Below, piece by piece: positions 36,129 through 45,025 of a stretch of DNA of 64,000 nucleotides (positions within the stretch are counted from its first letter, which is position 1; every line of letters begins with the position of its first letter). Location: positions 20,589-84,588 of the forward strand of contig CAMWFH010000011.1 in assembly GCA_947173485.1 (NCBI GenBank), in the 5' to 3' direction. Source of the stretch: an uncultured Clostridia bacterium (GTDB lineage: Bacteria; Bacillota; Clostridia; Oscillospirales; Oscillospiraceae). The notes under the pieces are model-generated. The model saw only the letters and a list, made by a program, of their open reading frames with translations, was not told where the DNA came from and did no database searches. The position numbers were made by a program, and so were the translations under genes.

Positions 36129-37409
36129 CTATTGCAGCAGCCACTCCGGGGAGGCGGTGTCGCCGCCCCGGTCCACATAGCCGGTGGTGAGCATAGCGCC
36201 CTCCGGTCCGCTGGCCACCGCCGCGGCCTGGGCCAGGGGGAGGAGGGTGAAAGAGTCCGCGGTCAGGGCGTAGCGCCGGCAGCGGAGGGAGAAGGCGGTC
36301 ACCGCGGCGCCGGTGAAGGTGATCTCCATGGCGCTGGTGCCGTCGGCGTAGTAGATCGGCAGGCCGTTGACATGGACGCCCAGGGAGATCCGCCAGCCCT
36401 CCGCCGTCCCCTCCACGCCGCTGAGGAAGAACCGGCTGTCCCCGCTGAGGGAGGGGGGCAGCAGGGTCTCCGCCAGTTGGAGGGAGAGCAGGGCCGCCTG
36501 GACGGCGGTGGGAGTCTCGTCTTTCCCCAGGGGGATGGTCATCAGGGGCCCAGCGGTGTCCTCGTCGCTGGTGTAGAGGACCACGCCGTCAGGCCGGATG
36601 CGCAGGGTCCGGGGGGATTCCACGATGACCTGGGTGCCGTCGATCTCCGGGTAGCGGTAGTTGGTGTGGGTATTGAACCCCAGAGCCCCCAGGAGGCGGC
36701 CATCGCTGGTGGCCTCCGCCGGGGTGGAGGCGGCGAGGACCTGGGCGCTGACCCGCTGGGCGGGCAGGAGGGTGTAGGGGTAGAGGCCGGCATAGTCCTC
36801 CCCGGCCTCAAAGGCGAAGGTGGCGCCGTTGGGCTCCTGGCCCACCAGCAGGTCCAGCAGCGCCGAGACCGGCACCGCCGTGGACCAGCGGCGGACCTGG
36901 CTGCCGCCGTCCCACAGCAGCAGGGAGCAGGTGTCCCCGGCGCCGGCGGAGAGCAGCAGGCAGCGGATCGGCTGGCTGTCCGTCAGCTCCGCGCCGAAGC
37001 AGCCCGCCGCCGCCTGGGCGGGCAAGGGGTGGAGGAAGTCGATAAAGACCCCCTGCTGGCCCAGGGCCTGCCGCAGGGAGCGGGCCGGGACGATCTCCCC
37101 GGCAGTGGAGGAGCCGGCGGCCTCCCGGATCAGGCTGGCGCACTGGAGGGCCGTGTCGGAGAGGGTGCTGGTGAGCAGCTCCCCCCGGCGGCCCCGGCTG
37201 CTGGTCAGCACCAGGTTCAGGGGGGTGTCCCGCTCCGTCAGGTCCCCGGTCCGGGCGGGGAGCAGCTGGTCGCCGGAGAGGAACTGGCCCAGCTGGCCCA
37301 GCCGGTCGGACCCGCCCAGCTCGATGGCCCCCATGATCACCAGCAGCCCGGCGGCGGCCAGGCTCAGCAGCAGGATGGTCAGGTCCTGCAAAAAGCGCTG
37401 TCTATTCAT
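36129..37409 (-). CDS. YycH-like accessory protein of the WalRK system
   Basis: A 426-residue protein with one N-terminal membrane segment (about residues 8-29) and a large extracytoplasmic domain. Sequence motifs are weak. Its position directly after the kinase gene, with overlapping stop and start, matches yycH in Firmicutes, where YycH/YycI tune the kinase. ATG 37409 is preferred because GGAGG lies six bases upstream; ATG 37415 touches the ribosome site. A C-terminal stretch (YYADGTSAMEITFTGAAVTAF) resembles YycH/YycI repeats. The identity is probable by synteny. Confidence 0.62.
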   Translation of the reverse strand: MNRQRFLQDLTILLLSLAAAGLLVIMGAIELGGSDRLGQLGQFLSGDQLLPARTGDLTERDTPLNLVLTSSRGRRGELLTSTLSDTALQCASLIREAAGSSTAGEIVPARSLRQALGQQGVFIDFLHPLPAQAAAGCFGAELTDSQPIRCLLLSAGAGDTCSLLLWDGGSQVRRWSTAVPVSALLDLLVGQEPNGATFAFEAGEDYAGLYPYTLLPAQRVSAQVLAASTPAEATSDGRLLGALGFNTHTNYRYPEIDGTQVIVESPRTLRIRPDGVVLYTSDEDTAGPLMTIPLGKDETPTAVQAALLSLQLAETLLPPSLSGDSRFFLSGVEGTAEGWRISLGVHVNGLPIYYADGTSAMEITFTGAAVTAFSLRCRRYALTADSFTLLPLAQAAAVASGPEGAMLTTGYVDRGGDTASPEWLLQ

Positions 37410-39177
37410 GGCCATCCTCCAGACCGCCGCTCTGCCGGATGGGCAGGACGATCCGCACGGTGGTACCGGGCCCCTGGTGGTCCGCCAGGCCGATGGTCCC
37501 GCCGTGGCGGCCGATCAGCTCCCGGGCGATGGACAGCCCCAGGCCCGTGCCGCCGCTCTCCCGGCTCCGGGCCTTGTCCACCCGGTAGAACCGGTCGAAG
37601 ATCCGCTCCCGGTCCTCCTGGGGGATGCCGATGCCGTTGTCCCGGACCTCCATCCACACCTTGCCGCCGCTCTCGCCGGCGGAGACCTGGATGGTGCCGC
37701 CGTCGGGGGTGTACTTGATGGCGTTGCCGATGACGTTCATCATCACCTGCTCCAGCCGGTCCTGGTCCCCCACCACCATGGGCAGGTCCTTCGGGAACTG
37801 CCGCAGGAGGCTGTGCCGGTGGTGCTGGGCGTCCAGCTCCACCGCCCGGCAGACCCGCTCGATGGCATCTGCAAAGGGGAACCGGCGCATCTTCAGCTCG
37901 GTGCGCCCGCTGTCTAGGCGGCTGAGGGTCAAAAGGTCCTGGACGATGTGGGTCATCCGGTCGGTCTCGCCGATGATGATGTCCAAAAAGGTCAGCTCCA
38001 TCTCCCGGGGGATGTCCTCCGTGTCCTGGAGGGTCTCGGCGTAGCTGCGCACGTTGGTCAGGGGGGTGCGCAGCTCGTGGGAGACGTTGGCCACGAACTC
38101 CTTGCGCATCTCCTCGTTCTTCCGCTGGGCGGTCACGTCGTGGAGCACCACCAGGGCACCGCTGTCCTCCTCATCGGAGTAGGGAGCTAAGTAGACCTCG
38201 AAGAACTTGCTGCCCACCGCCATCTCCCGCTTGACCGAGTGGGGCCGCTGGAGGGAGAGGACCTGGTCGAAGGGGTAGATCGCGCCGAAGATGGAGTTGT
38301 AGTCCAGGTCGATCGGGTCCTGCCCCAGCATCGTCACGGCCGCCGGGTTCCGGTGCATGATGGTGCCGTCCCCGTAGAAGGCCACCACGCCGTCGGTCAT
38401 ATGGAGGAAGAGGGTGTCCAGCTTGTTGCGCTCGTCCTCCACCGCGGAGAGGGTGTCCTTCAGCACCGAGGCCATGTTGTTGAAGGAGGCGGTGAGGATG
38501 CCGATCTCATCGGAGGAGTCGGAGGCGATGATGGTGTCGAAGTCGCCGCCGGCCATCCGCTCCGCCCGCTCGGTCAGCCGCTCGATGGGGGTGATCATGG
38601 TCTTGCTCAGCAGGAAGCTAAGCAGGACCGAGATCATAAGGCCCACCAGCAGGGCCTGTCCGATGATCAGAAACTGCTGGGAGTTCAGCTCGTTGACCGT
38701 GGCCCGGTTGTCCAGGACGTAGAGGACGTAGAAGTGGTCGCCGCCCCGGATGGGGATGGCCACGTCCATATAGCCGGCGGAGATGTTGCTCTCGTCGCCC
38801 ACGTCGCCGTTGCGGGCGGTGAGGATGTTGGTGGTGACCGCCAGCTCCCGCCCCCCCTCCTCGTCGGAGCCGGTGAGGAAGGCGCCGGTGGAGCCGTCTA
38901 AGATGTAGTAGTTCCGGGTCCGAGAGTCGATGCCCATGGCCCCGGCGTAGGCCTCCAGCACCGTTTGCAGCCGCGCCGCACCGTCCTCCTGGGCCGCCTC
39001 CGCGCAGAGGGTGGCGTAGAAGGTCCCGCCGCTGAACAGGTCGTCCATCTGCTGGTAGAAGGAGTCGATGTAAAAGCTGGTCACATTGGTCATGAGGAAG
39101 GCGCCCACCACCGTCATCAGAGAGGTGGTGAGCAGCAGCATGATCAGGACCAGCTTCATATGGAGACTACGGAACAT
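37402..39177 (-). CDS. walK: WalK-like sensor histidine kinase
   Basis: A cell-wall stress kinase of 591 residues. Order: membrane segment (about 8-29), extracytoplasmic sensor domain, second membrane segment (about 170-195), HAMP (TPIERLTERAERMAGGDFD), PAS domain (HMTDGVVAFYGDGTIMHRN), HisKA with the phospho-acceptor His in VSHELRTPL, and HATPase with NAIKYTPDGG, DNGIGIPQED and GTGLGLSIAREL. This is the full WalK layout. It lies 25 bases after the regulator gene and overlaps the YycH-like gene. It probably controls peptidoglycan hydrolases and wall synthesis. Confidence 0.88.
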   Translation of the reverse strand: MFRSLHMKLVLIMLLLTTSLMTVVGAFLMTNVTSFYIDSFYQQMDDLFSGGTFYATLCAEAAQEDGAARLQTVLEAYAGAMGIDSRTRNYYILDGSTGAFLTGSDEEGGRELAVTTNILTARNGDVGDESNISAGYMDVAIPIRGGDHFYVLYVLDNRATVNELNSQQFLIIGQALLVGLMISVLLSFLLSKTMITPIERLTERAERMAGGDFDTIIASDSSDEIGILTASFNNMASVLKDTLSAVEDERNKLDTLFLHMTDGVVAFYGDGTIMHRNPAAVTMLGQDPIDLDYNSIFGAIYPFDQVLSLQRPHSVKREMAVGSKFFEVYLAPYSDEEDSGALVVLHDVTAQRKNEEMRKEFVANVSHELRTPLTNVRSYAETLQDTEDIPREMELTFLDIIIGETDRMTHIVQDLLTLSRLDSGRTELKMRRFPFADAIERVCRAVELDAQHHRHSLLRQFPKDLPMVVGDQDRLEQVMMNVIGNAIKYTPDGGTIQVSAGESGGKVWMEVRDNGIGIPQEDRERIFDRFYRVDKARSRESGGTGLGLSIARELIGRHGGTIGLADHQGPGTTVRIVLPIRQSGGLEDGHE

Positions 39178-39202
39178 AGGTCCTCCTCCTGTGAAAGGGG
39201 GC

Positions 39203-39910
39203 CTACCCCTTGAAATAGTAGCCCACGCCCCGGCGGGTCAGGATATAGCCGGGGTTGGCGGGATCGTCCTCGATCTTCTCCCGCAGCCGCCGGACCGCCA
39301 CGTCCACCGTGCGCACATCGTCTCCCACATAGTCGTAGTTCCACACCTGTTCCATCAGGTCGATCCGGGAGTAGACCTTGCCGGGGTGGCTGGCCAGGAA
39401 GGTCAGCAGCTCATACTCCCGCTGGGTCAGGTCGATCGCCCGGCCCCCCTTGGTCACCTGGTAGGCCGCGGTGTTGATCTCCAGCCCCGCGCCGGCCTCC
39501 ATCTCCTCCGCCGGCGGCTGGAGGGCGGAGCGGCGCATATTGGCCCGGATCCGGGCCATCAGCTCCCGCATGGAGAAGGGCTTGGTGATATAGTCGTCCG
39601 CCCCCAGCTCCAGGCCGGTCACCTTGTCCGTCTCCTCCTCTCGGGCCGTCAGCATCAGGATCGGGACGGCGCTGCCCTGGTCCCGGAGGGAGCGGCACAC
39701 CTGGAAGCCGTCCAGCTTGGGCAGCATGACATCCAGCAGGATCAGGTCCGGGTCCCGCTCCACCGCCAGGCGGAGCCCCGTCTCCCCATCGTAGGCCTCC
39801 AGGGTCTCATAGCCCGCCTTCTCCAGGTTGAACCGGAGGATATCCACGATGTTCTTCTCATCCTCTACGATCAGTACCGTCTTCTTCTCGCCTGTTTTCT
39901 TCTCTTCCAT
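39203..39910 (-). CDS. walR: WalR-like response regulator
   Basis: An OmpR/PhoB-family regulator of 235 residues. The receiver has the acidic pair VEDEKN, phospho-acceptor Asp60 in LILLDVMLP and the Lys of TKPFSMREL. The winged-helix effector ends in RTVDVAVRRLREKIEDDPANPGYILTRRGVGYYFKG, which is very WalR-like. ATG 39910 is the only reasonable start; the ribosome site is weak (GGAAG). The cognate kinase follows. Direct repeats with 11-bp spacing, such as those at 32768-32807, are the kind of site this family binds. Confidence 0.9.
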   Translation of the reverse strand: MEEKKTGEKKTVLIVEDEKNIVDILRFNLEKAGYETLEAYDGETGLRLAVERDPDLILLDVMLPKLDGFQVCRSLRDQGSAVPILMLTAREEETDKVTGLELGADDYITKPFSMRELMARIRANMRRSALQPPAEEMEAGAGLEINTAAYQVTKGGRAIDLTQREYELLTFLASHPGKVYSRIDLMEQVWNYDYVGDDVRTVDVAVRRLREKIEDDPANPGYILTRRGVGYYFKG

Positions 39911-39954
39911 TTTCTTTTCGGCTCTCTTCCGCTTATCCGCTTTTTATCGTGCCC

Positions 39955-40488
39955 TCAGCCCAGCAGCAGCTTGGCCTTCAGCACCGCCGCCACCGTCTTG
40001 GAGTCGGTCACCTCGCCGTCCAGGATGCGCCCTACCAGCTCCTCGAAGGGGATGCGCTGGACCTGGAGGAACTCGTCCTCGTCCGGCTGGGCCTGCCCAA
40101 AGGACAGGTCCCGGGCCATATACAGATGGATGATCTCGTCACAGTAGCCCGGAGAGGGGTACACCTGGCCCAGGGACTCGAACCGGCCCGCCGTGGCGCC
40201 GGTCTCCTCCCGCAGCTCCCGGATGCCCGCCTCCCGGGGGTCCTCCCCCCGCTCCAGCTTGCCGGCGGGGATCTCCAGCAGCAGCTTGCCGTAGGGGTAG
40301 CGGAACTGCTCCACCACCAGCACCCGGCCCTCCTCATCCAGGGCCAGGACGCCCACGCCGCCGGGGTGGCGGACCACCTCCCGGAAGGCCCCGTGGCCAT
40401 TGGGCAGCTCCACCGTGTCCAGACGCACGTCCAGGATGCGTCCCTTGAACTTCTCCTCGCTGGATACCATCTTTTCCGTCATGTCCAT
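39955..40488 (-). CDS. ADP-ribose pyrophosphatase (NUDIX)
   Basis: Hydrolyses ADP-ribose or related nucleoside diphosphate sugars. The 177-residue protein has a complete NUDIX box GKLERGEDPREAGIRELREETGA, an N-terminal beta domain (EEKFKGRILDVRLDTVELPNG) typical of ADP-ribose pyrophosphatases and the proline-rich PSPGYCDE loop that marks the ADPRase subgroup. ATG 40488 follows AAGGAGG by nine bases. It lies upstream of walR on the same strand. Confidence 0.92.
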   Translation of the reverse strand: MDMTEKMVSSEEKFKGRILDVRLDTVELPNGHGAFREVVRHPGGVGVLALDEEGRVLVVEQFRYPYGKLLLEIPAGKLERGEDPREAGIRELREETGATAGRFESLGQVYPSPGYCDEIIHLYMARDLSFGQAQPDEDEFLQVQRIPFEELVGRILDGEVTDSKTVAAVLKAKLLLG

Positions 40489-40541
40489 ACTGCGGTTCCT
40501 CCTTCATATGTACGCTCTGTCATCTATCGATCATTTGTTGC

Positions 40542-41402
40542 TCATCTTCTGGGGCAAAAGCGCTCCATCAGGGCCCTGTCTCCCTGGGCAAGGACCTCCG
40601 TCCCGCCCAGGATCTCCTCCAGCAGGGCCCGCTCCTGGAGCAGCCCGGCCCCGTGGGGCACCCCCACCGCCCCGGAATCGGATCCGGCGGCGATCGTCCC
40701 GCCGGACGCCGCGGCCTGCCGGAGGCGCTCCGCCTGCTCCGCCAGGGCCTGGGAGACCACCTGGTCCGAGAACCCCGGACGGCCTAAAAAGGCGTGGATG
40801 GCCGCGTGGGTGGGCACCCAGATCGTACTGCCCAGGGCCTTGGCGCAGTCGGGGGCCATATAGAAGCCGTGTTCGATGCTGTCGGTCCCGGCCTCCAGGG
40901 CGTCCCGGATGGCCTGGGGGCCGTTGACGTGGGCCATCACCGGGAAGCCCTCCTGGTGGGCGATGTGGACGATCTCCCGGATCTCCGCCCCTGGCAGGGG
41001 GGGACAGGAGACGCCGCCATAGCGCACGCAGTCCAGCACCCCGGAGAACATCAGCTTGATGAAGTCCGCCCCTGCCGCCTTTGCCTGGGCCACCAGGGCC
41101 CGGTACTCCTTCAGATCTCCGTAGCCATGGCCCACGATGGAGCCGTAGCGGCCCTGCCGGTGGATCGCGAAGGCGGGGGTGGCGTAGCGGATGCCGTACT
41201 CCCCTGCCAGCCGGGCGGCCAGGAGGGAGACGCCCCAGGCGTCGCCCCCGTCCCGGAAGTAGGTGATGCCGGCGTCCCGGCAGGCGGCCAGGTGGGCCCG
41301 GACGTCCGATTCCACCGGGCCGTTCCGGTGGAGGGCGGCGGCAGCGCGGTAGTCCTGGCCGTTCATAAAGATGTGCCCATGGCACTCGGCTAGACCGCCC
41401 AT
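40542..41402 (-). CDS. Amidohydrolase-family metal-dependent hydrolase
   Basis: A TIM-barrel hydrolase of 286 residues. Metal ligands are visible as ECHGHIF (His8, His10), a Lys in DFIKLMFSG, VMAHVNG, SIEHGFYM and GSDSGAVG. The protein starts almost at the HxH motif and lacks the N-terminal beta-sandwich of most amidohydrolases, so it is a short form. It follows the decarboxylase gene by only seven bases, suggesting one transcript. The substrate is unknown; imidazolonepropionase- or dipeptidase-like cyclic amides are plausible. Confidence 0.75.
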   Translation of the reverse strand: MGGLAECHGHIFMNGQDYRAAAALHRNGPVESDVRAHLAACRDAGITYFRDGGDAWGVSLLAARLAGEYGIRYATPAFAIHRQGRYGSIVGHGYGDLKEYRALVAQAKAAGADFIKLMFSGVLDCVRYGGVSCPPLPGAEIREIVHIAHQEGFPVMAHVNGPQAIRDALEAGTDSIEHGFYMAPDCAKALGSTIWVPTHAAIHAFLGRPGFSDQVVSQALAEQAERLRQAAASGGTIAAGSDSGAVGVPHGAGLLQERALLEEILGGTEVLAQGDRALMERFCPRR

Positions 41403-41409
41403 CCCCCGC

Positions 41410-42702
41410 CTATACCTCGTTCTCCATCAGCTGGGCCAGGGCCTGCTGGCGGCGGATCAGGCGCAGCGCGCCGTCGGCCGCCAGCAGCACCTCCGGGGCC
41501 TGCTGGTGGGAGTTGTAGTTGAACAGGGACATCCCGGCGCAGTAGGCCCCTGCGCCGCCCACTACGGCGTAGTCGCCGATCTGGGCGTCCCCCATGGGCC
41601 GTTCCTCCACATGGCCGGTCTCATCCAGACACTGGGAGTCGCCGCTCTCGCAGCAGGTGCCCACCAGGATGGCCCGGTGGGCCGGTGTCTCGCCAAATTC
41701 CGAGGACAGCAGGGCGCCGTCCTGGGAGACCATGTAGAAGGGATGGCGGGAGCCGTAGAGGGCGGGGCGGGAGTTGACATCCATGCCGCCATCGGCGATG
41801 AGGAAGTGGAGCCCCTCCGTGTCCTTCCGGTCGATGATGGTCAGGATGAGATAGCCGGCGTTGGCCACCAGGGCCGTCCCCGGCTCCACCTCCATCCGAA
41901 GGGCCCGGCCGGTCCGGCGCTGGAAGTCCTCCATACACGCCTTGGCGTAGCTGCCCAGGCTCTGGAGGTCCTCCGACTCCTCCTGGGGCATACGGGCCTC
42001 CCGCATCCCGCCGCCGAAGCTGACGGAGACCGCGTCAGGGAAATGCCGCTCCACGATCTCCAGCTGCCGGGGCACGTTGCGCCGCCACACCGCCGGGTCG
42101 CCGCCGGAGCCGATGTGGGTGTGGACCTGGGTGAAGCGGAGGCCGAAGCGCGCCGCCAGGGCTAGGGCCTGGGGCAGGTCGTTGAGGTGGACGCCGAAGC
42201 AGCAGTACTTGTCCCCGGTGTTGCGGCTGGCGGACTCGCCGGTGCCCTCGCCGGGGTGGATGCGGATGGAGAGGTCCAGCCCGTGCTTTTGGGCGAAGGG
42301 GGCGACCAGTTCCAGCTGGCGGAGGGAGCAGACGTTGTAGTGCATCCCCCGGAGCAGCAGCCCCTCCAGGGCCTCCCGGCTCTCGCCGGCGGGGACCTCC
42401 TGGCTGGTGAGCATGATCTCCCTCGCCGGGATGCCCGCCAGCTCGGCCCGGAGGGCCTCGTTCAGGGAGCTGGCATCGATGCCGATGCCCTGGGCGTGGA
42501 TCAGGCGCAGGAGGGAGCGGTCAGGGTTGGCCTTCATGGCGTAGCGGACCGTCAGCCCGAAGGCGTGGGGCATGGACAGGAAGGCCCGGCACCGCTCCTC
42601 GATGAGGGCCTGGTCATACAGGTAGAGCGGCGTGCCGAAGGTCCGGGCCGCCTGGACGATCTGTCCGGCGGTGACGCCGCTGAAGGGGTTCAAGGCGGTC
42701 AT
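41410..42702 (-). CDS. lysA: Diaminopimelate decarboxylase-like PLP enzyme
   Basis: A fold-III PLP decarboxylase of 430 residues. The PLP lysine is Lys57 in RYAMKANP. HTHIGSGGDP, the phosphate-binding SFGGGMREAR, EVEPGTALVANAG and the C-terminal GTCCESGDSQCLDE (the CESGD motif of LysA) follow. The last step of lysine synthesis is the usual role. Its partner is an amidohydrolase rather than lysine genes, so a decarboxylase for a related meso- or carboxylated amino acid is possible. GTC/ATG choice: ATG 42702 follows AGAGAAAGGA. Confidence 0.8.
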   Translation of the reverse strand: MTALNPFSGVTAGQIVQAARTFGTPLYLYDQALIEERCRAFLSMPHAFGLTVRYAMKANPDRSLLRLIHAQGIGIDASSLNEALRAELAGIPAREIMLTSQEVPAGESREALEGLLLRGMHYNVCSLRQLELVAPFAQKHGLDLSIRIHPGEGTGESASRNTGDKYCCFGVHLNDLPQALALAARFGLRFTQVHTHIGSGGDPAVWRRNVPRQLEIVERHFPDAVSVSFGGGMREARMPQEESEDLQSLGSYAKACMEDFQRRTGRALRMEVEPGTALVANAGYLILTIIDRKDTEGLHFLIADGGMDVNSRPALYGSRHPFYMVSQDGALLSSEFGETPAHRAILVGTCCESGDSQCLDETGHVEERPMGDAQIGDYAVVGGAGAYCAGMSLFNYNSHQQAPEVLLAADGALRLIRRQQALAQLMENEV

Positions 42703-42730
42703 AGCTTGTCCTTTCTCTCTCTTTGATGTG

Positions 42731-44482
42731 TCACATCTTCTCCGGGGCGGTGACCCCCAGGAGGGCCATGCCGTTGGCCAGCACCGAGCGGACCATGTCC
42801 GCCAGCTTCAGCCGGGCGGCCAGCAGGGCGGGCTCCTCCCCCTTGATCCGGCAGACCGTGTAGAACTTGTGGAAGTCCGCCGCCAGGTCCACCAGGTAGC
42901 GGTTGACGTAGCTGGGGTCGTAGCCGGCGGCCGCCGTGGTGAGGACCTCGCAGTAGTTGGCCAGTTGCCGGATCAGGGCCCGCTCTGTATCGCCGGCCAG
43001 CAGGGACATATCCACTGCCCCCTGGGGCACCGGGTGCCCCTCCTCCGCCAGCTTACGGACCAGGGAGCAGATCCGGGCGTGGGCGTACTGGACGTAGTAC
43101 ACCGGGTTCTCACTGTCCTCCCGGACGGCCAGCCCCAGGTCGAAGTCCAGGGGGCTGGTGGCGGAACGGGCGTTGAAGTAGTACCGGGCGGCGTCTACGG
43201 ATATCTCGTCCAGCAGGTCATGGAGGGCGATGGCCTTGCCGGTGCGCTTGCTCATACGGACCGGCTTGCCGTCCTGGAGCAGGTTCACCAGCTGCATCAG
43301 CACGATCACCAGCCGGTGGGACCCGTCCAGGCCCAGCCCATCCAGGGCCGCCTGGAGCCGGGCCACATGGCCGTGGTGGTCCGCCCCCCAGATGTTGATC
43401 ACCTTGTCGAAATGGCGCTCCTCGAACTTGTTCCGGTGGTAGGCGATGTCCGCGGCGAAGTAGGTGTAGAACCCGTTGGCCCGGCGGAGGACGTCGTCCT
43501 TCAGGTCCAGGGCGTCCACCTGGGCCTCCGTCTTGCCCTCGGCCAGGAACTTGCGCCGCAGCAGCTCCGTGGTCCGCAGCCAGAGGGCGCCGTCATGCTC
43601 GTAGGTCCAGCCCTTCTCCGTCAGCAGGTCCACCGTCTGGGCCACGGCGCCGGAGGCGTGGAGGGAGGACTCCAGGAACCAGCAGTCGTAGTCGATCTTA
43701 TACTTTTGCAGATCAGCCTTCATCTTGGGCAGGTTCTGCTCCAGGCCGTAGGCCGCCATGGCGGGGAGCCAGCGCTCCTCCTGGCCCGGCTCCCCGGTCC
43801 ACTCAGCCCCAGTCCTCTCCAGGAAGCCCTGGGCCAGCTCCCGGATGTCGTCCCCCTGGTAGCCGTCCTCAGGGAAGGGATAGGCATCCTCCCCCAGGGT
43901 CTGCTGCATACAGCGGGCGTAGATGGACCGGGCGAACTTGTCGATCTGGTTGCCGGCGTCGTTGACATAGAACTCCCGCCAGACGCTGTAGCCGCACTTG
44001 TCCAGCACGGCGGCCAGGGTGTCCCCCAGCACGCCCCCACGGGCGTTGCCCATGTGCATAGGGCCGGTGGGGTTGGCGGAGACGAACTCCACCATCACCC
44101 GCTCCCCCCGGCCTATGTCGCAGCGGCCATAGTCCGCCCCCTCGGTCTCGATGGCGGAGAGGACCCCGGCGTACCAGCTCTCATTGAACCGGAAGTTGAG
44201 GAAACCGGGCCCCGCGGCCTCCACAGAGGCGAAGTAGGTGCCGGTCAGGTCCATATGGTCCAGCAGCGCCTGGGCGATGTCCCTGGGCTTGCGCTTCATG
44301 GCCTTGGCGGCGGCCAGGGCGAAGGTGGTGGTGCAGTCGCCGTTGGCGGCGTCCCGGGGCAGCTCCACGTTGGCCCGGGTCTCCACGCCTCCCGGCAGCG
44401 CGCCGTCCTCCACGGCGGCGGCGTAAGCGGCCTGGGTCAGGGCGAGGACCTGGTCCTTGGCGCTTTTCAGCAGATCGGTCAT
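42731..44482 (-). CDS. argS: Arginyl-tRNA synthetase
   Basis: Charges tRNA-Arg. The 583-residue class I synthetase has the N-terminal additional domain (residues 1-110), the HIGH-type motif HMGNARGGVLGDTL, a KMSKS-like VRMSKRTGKAIAL and the C-terminal DALR anticodon-binding domain (YAHARICSLVRKL). ATG 44482 has AGAGGAA upstream. It follows DUF1934 and murI on the same strand, an order common in Firmicutes. Confidence 0.97.
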   Translation of the reverse strand: MTDLLKSAKDQVLALTQAAYAAAVEDGALPGGVETRANVELPRDAANGDCTTTFALAAAKAMKRKPRDIAQALLDHMDLTGTYFASVEAAGPGFLNFRFNESWYAGVLSAIETEGADYGRCDIGRGERVMVEFVSANPTGPMHMGNARGGVLGDTLAAVLDKCGYSVWREFYVNDAGNQIDKFARSIYARCMQQTLGEDAYPFPEDGYQGDDIRELAQGFLERTGAEWTGEPGQEERWLPAMAAYGLEQNLPKMKADLQKYKIDYDCWFLESSLHASGAVAQTVDLLTEKGWTYEHDGALWLRTTELLRRKFLAEGKTEAQVDALDLKDDVLRRANGFYTYFAADIAYHRNKFEERHFDKVINIWGADHHGHVARLQAALDGLGLDGSHRLVIVLMQLVNLLQDGKPVRMSKRTGKAIALHDLLDEISVDAARYYFNARSATSPLDFDLGLAVREDSENPVYYVQYAHARICSLVRKLAEEGHPVPQGAVDMSLLAGDTERALIRQLANYCEVLTTAAAGYDPSYVNRYLVDLAADFHKFYTVCRIKGEEPALLAARLKLADMVRSVLANGMALLGVTAPEKM

Positions 44483-44563
44483 AGTCAGTTCATTCCTCTC
44501 TTTTCTCTGATCGTCATTGGTCTACCTGTATATTTATGGGCGCTATATACCCTCTGTAGCGCT

Positions 44564-45025
44564 CTAGCGCTGGTTCGTCCGCCGGACCCGGATCCGAAAG
44601 AGGTTGCGGCTGTTGAGCTGGTTCTGGATGGAGATGGAGTAGCGGATCTCCAGGGTGCCGCCCCGCTCGTCCAAGCCGCCCCGGAGCTGGTGGGTGTGGA
44701 TATCCATGGTCAGGGGGCCGAAGGGGGTCTCATAGAGGGTGCTGTGCTGCCGGCCGGGCTGGAAGAGCATCTGGGCCGTCACCGTCCCGGTGCGGCTCAG
44801 CAGCACATGGTCCCCCAGGAAGGCCAGGCAGGTGGTGGTGCCCTCCATGCCGGTCACCTCCGTCTCCTCATAGGCCACCTCCCAGCCCCCCTCCACCGGC
44901 CTGAGCCAACCCTGGGTCATCAGCTCAGAGGAGTCCGGGGTGCCGTCGGCGTAGACCTGGAGGCCCCGGATGGTGAGGACCGCCTCATATCCTTCCGTAT
45001 ATCCTTCTGTAAATGTTCCTGTCAT
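44564..45025 (-). CDS. DUF1934 (YwiB-like) calycin-type protein
   Basis: A 153-residue all-beta protein. The pattern GWLRPVEGGWEVAYEETEVTGMEGTTTCLAF, QHSTLYETPFGPLTMDIHTH and GGTLEIRYSISIQNQLNSRN is that of DUF1934, a small beta-barrel family usually encoded next to argS. Its ATG overlaps the murI stop (ATGA). The molecular function is unknown. Confidence 0.85.
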   Translation of the reverse strand: MTGTFTEGYTEGYEAVLTIRGLQVYADGTPDSSELMTQGWLRPVEGGWEVAYEETEVTGMEGTTTCLAFLGDHVLLSRTGTVTAQMLFQPGRQHSTLYETPFGPLTMDIHTHQLRGGLDERGGTLEIRYSISIQNQLNSRNLFRIRVRRTNQR

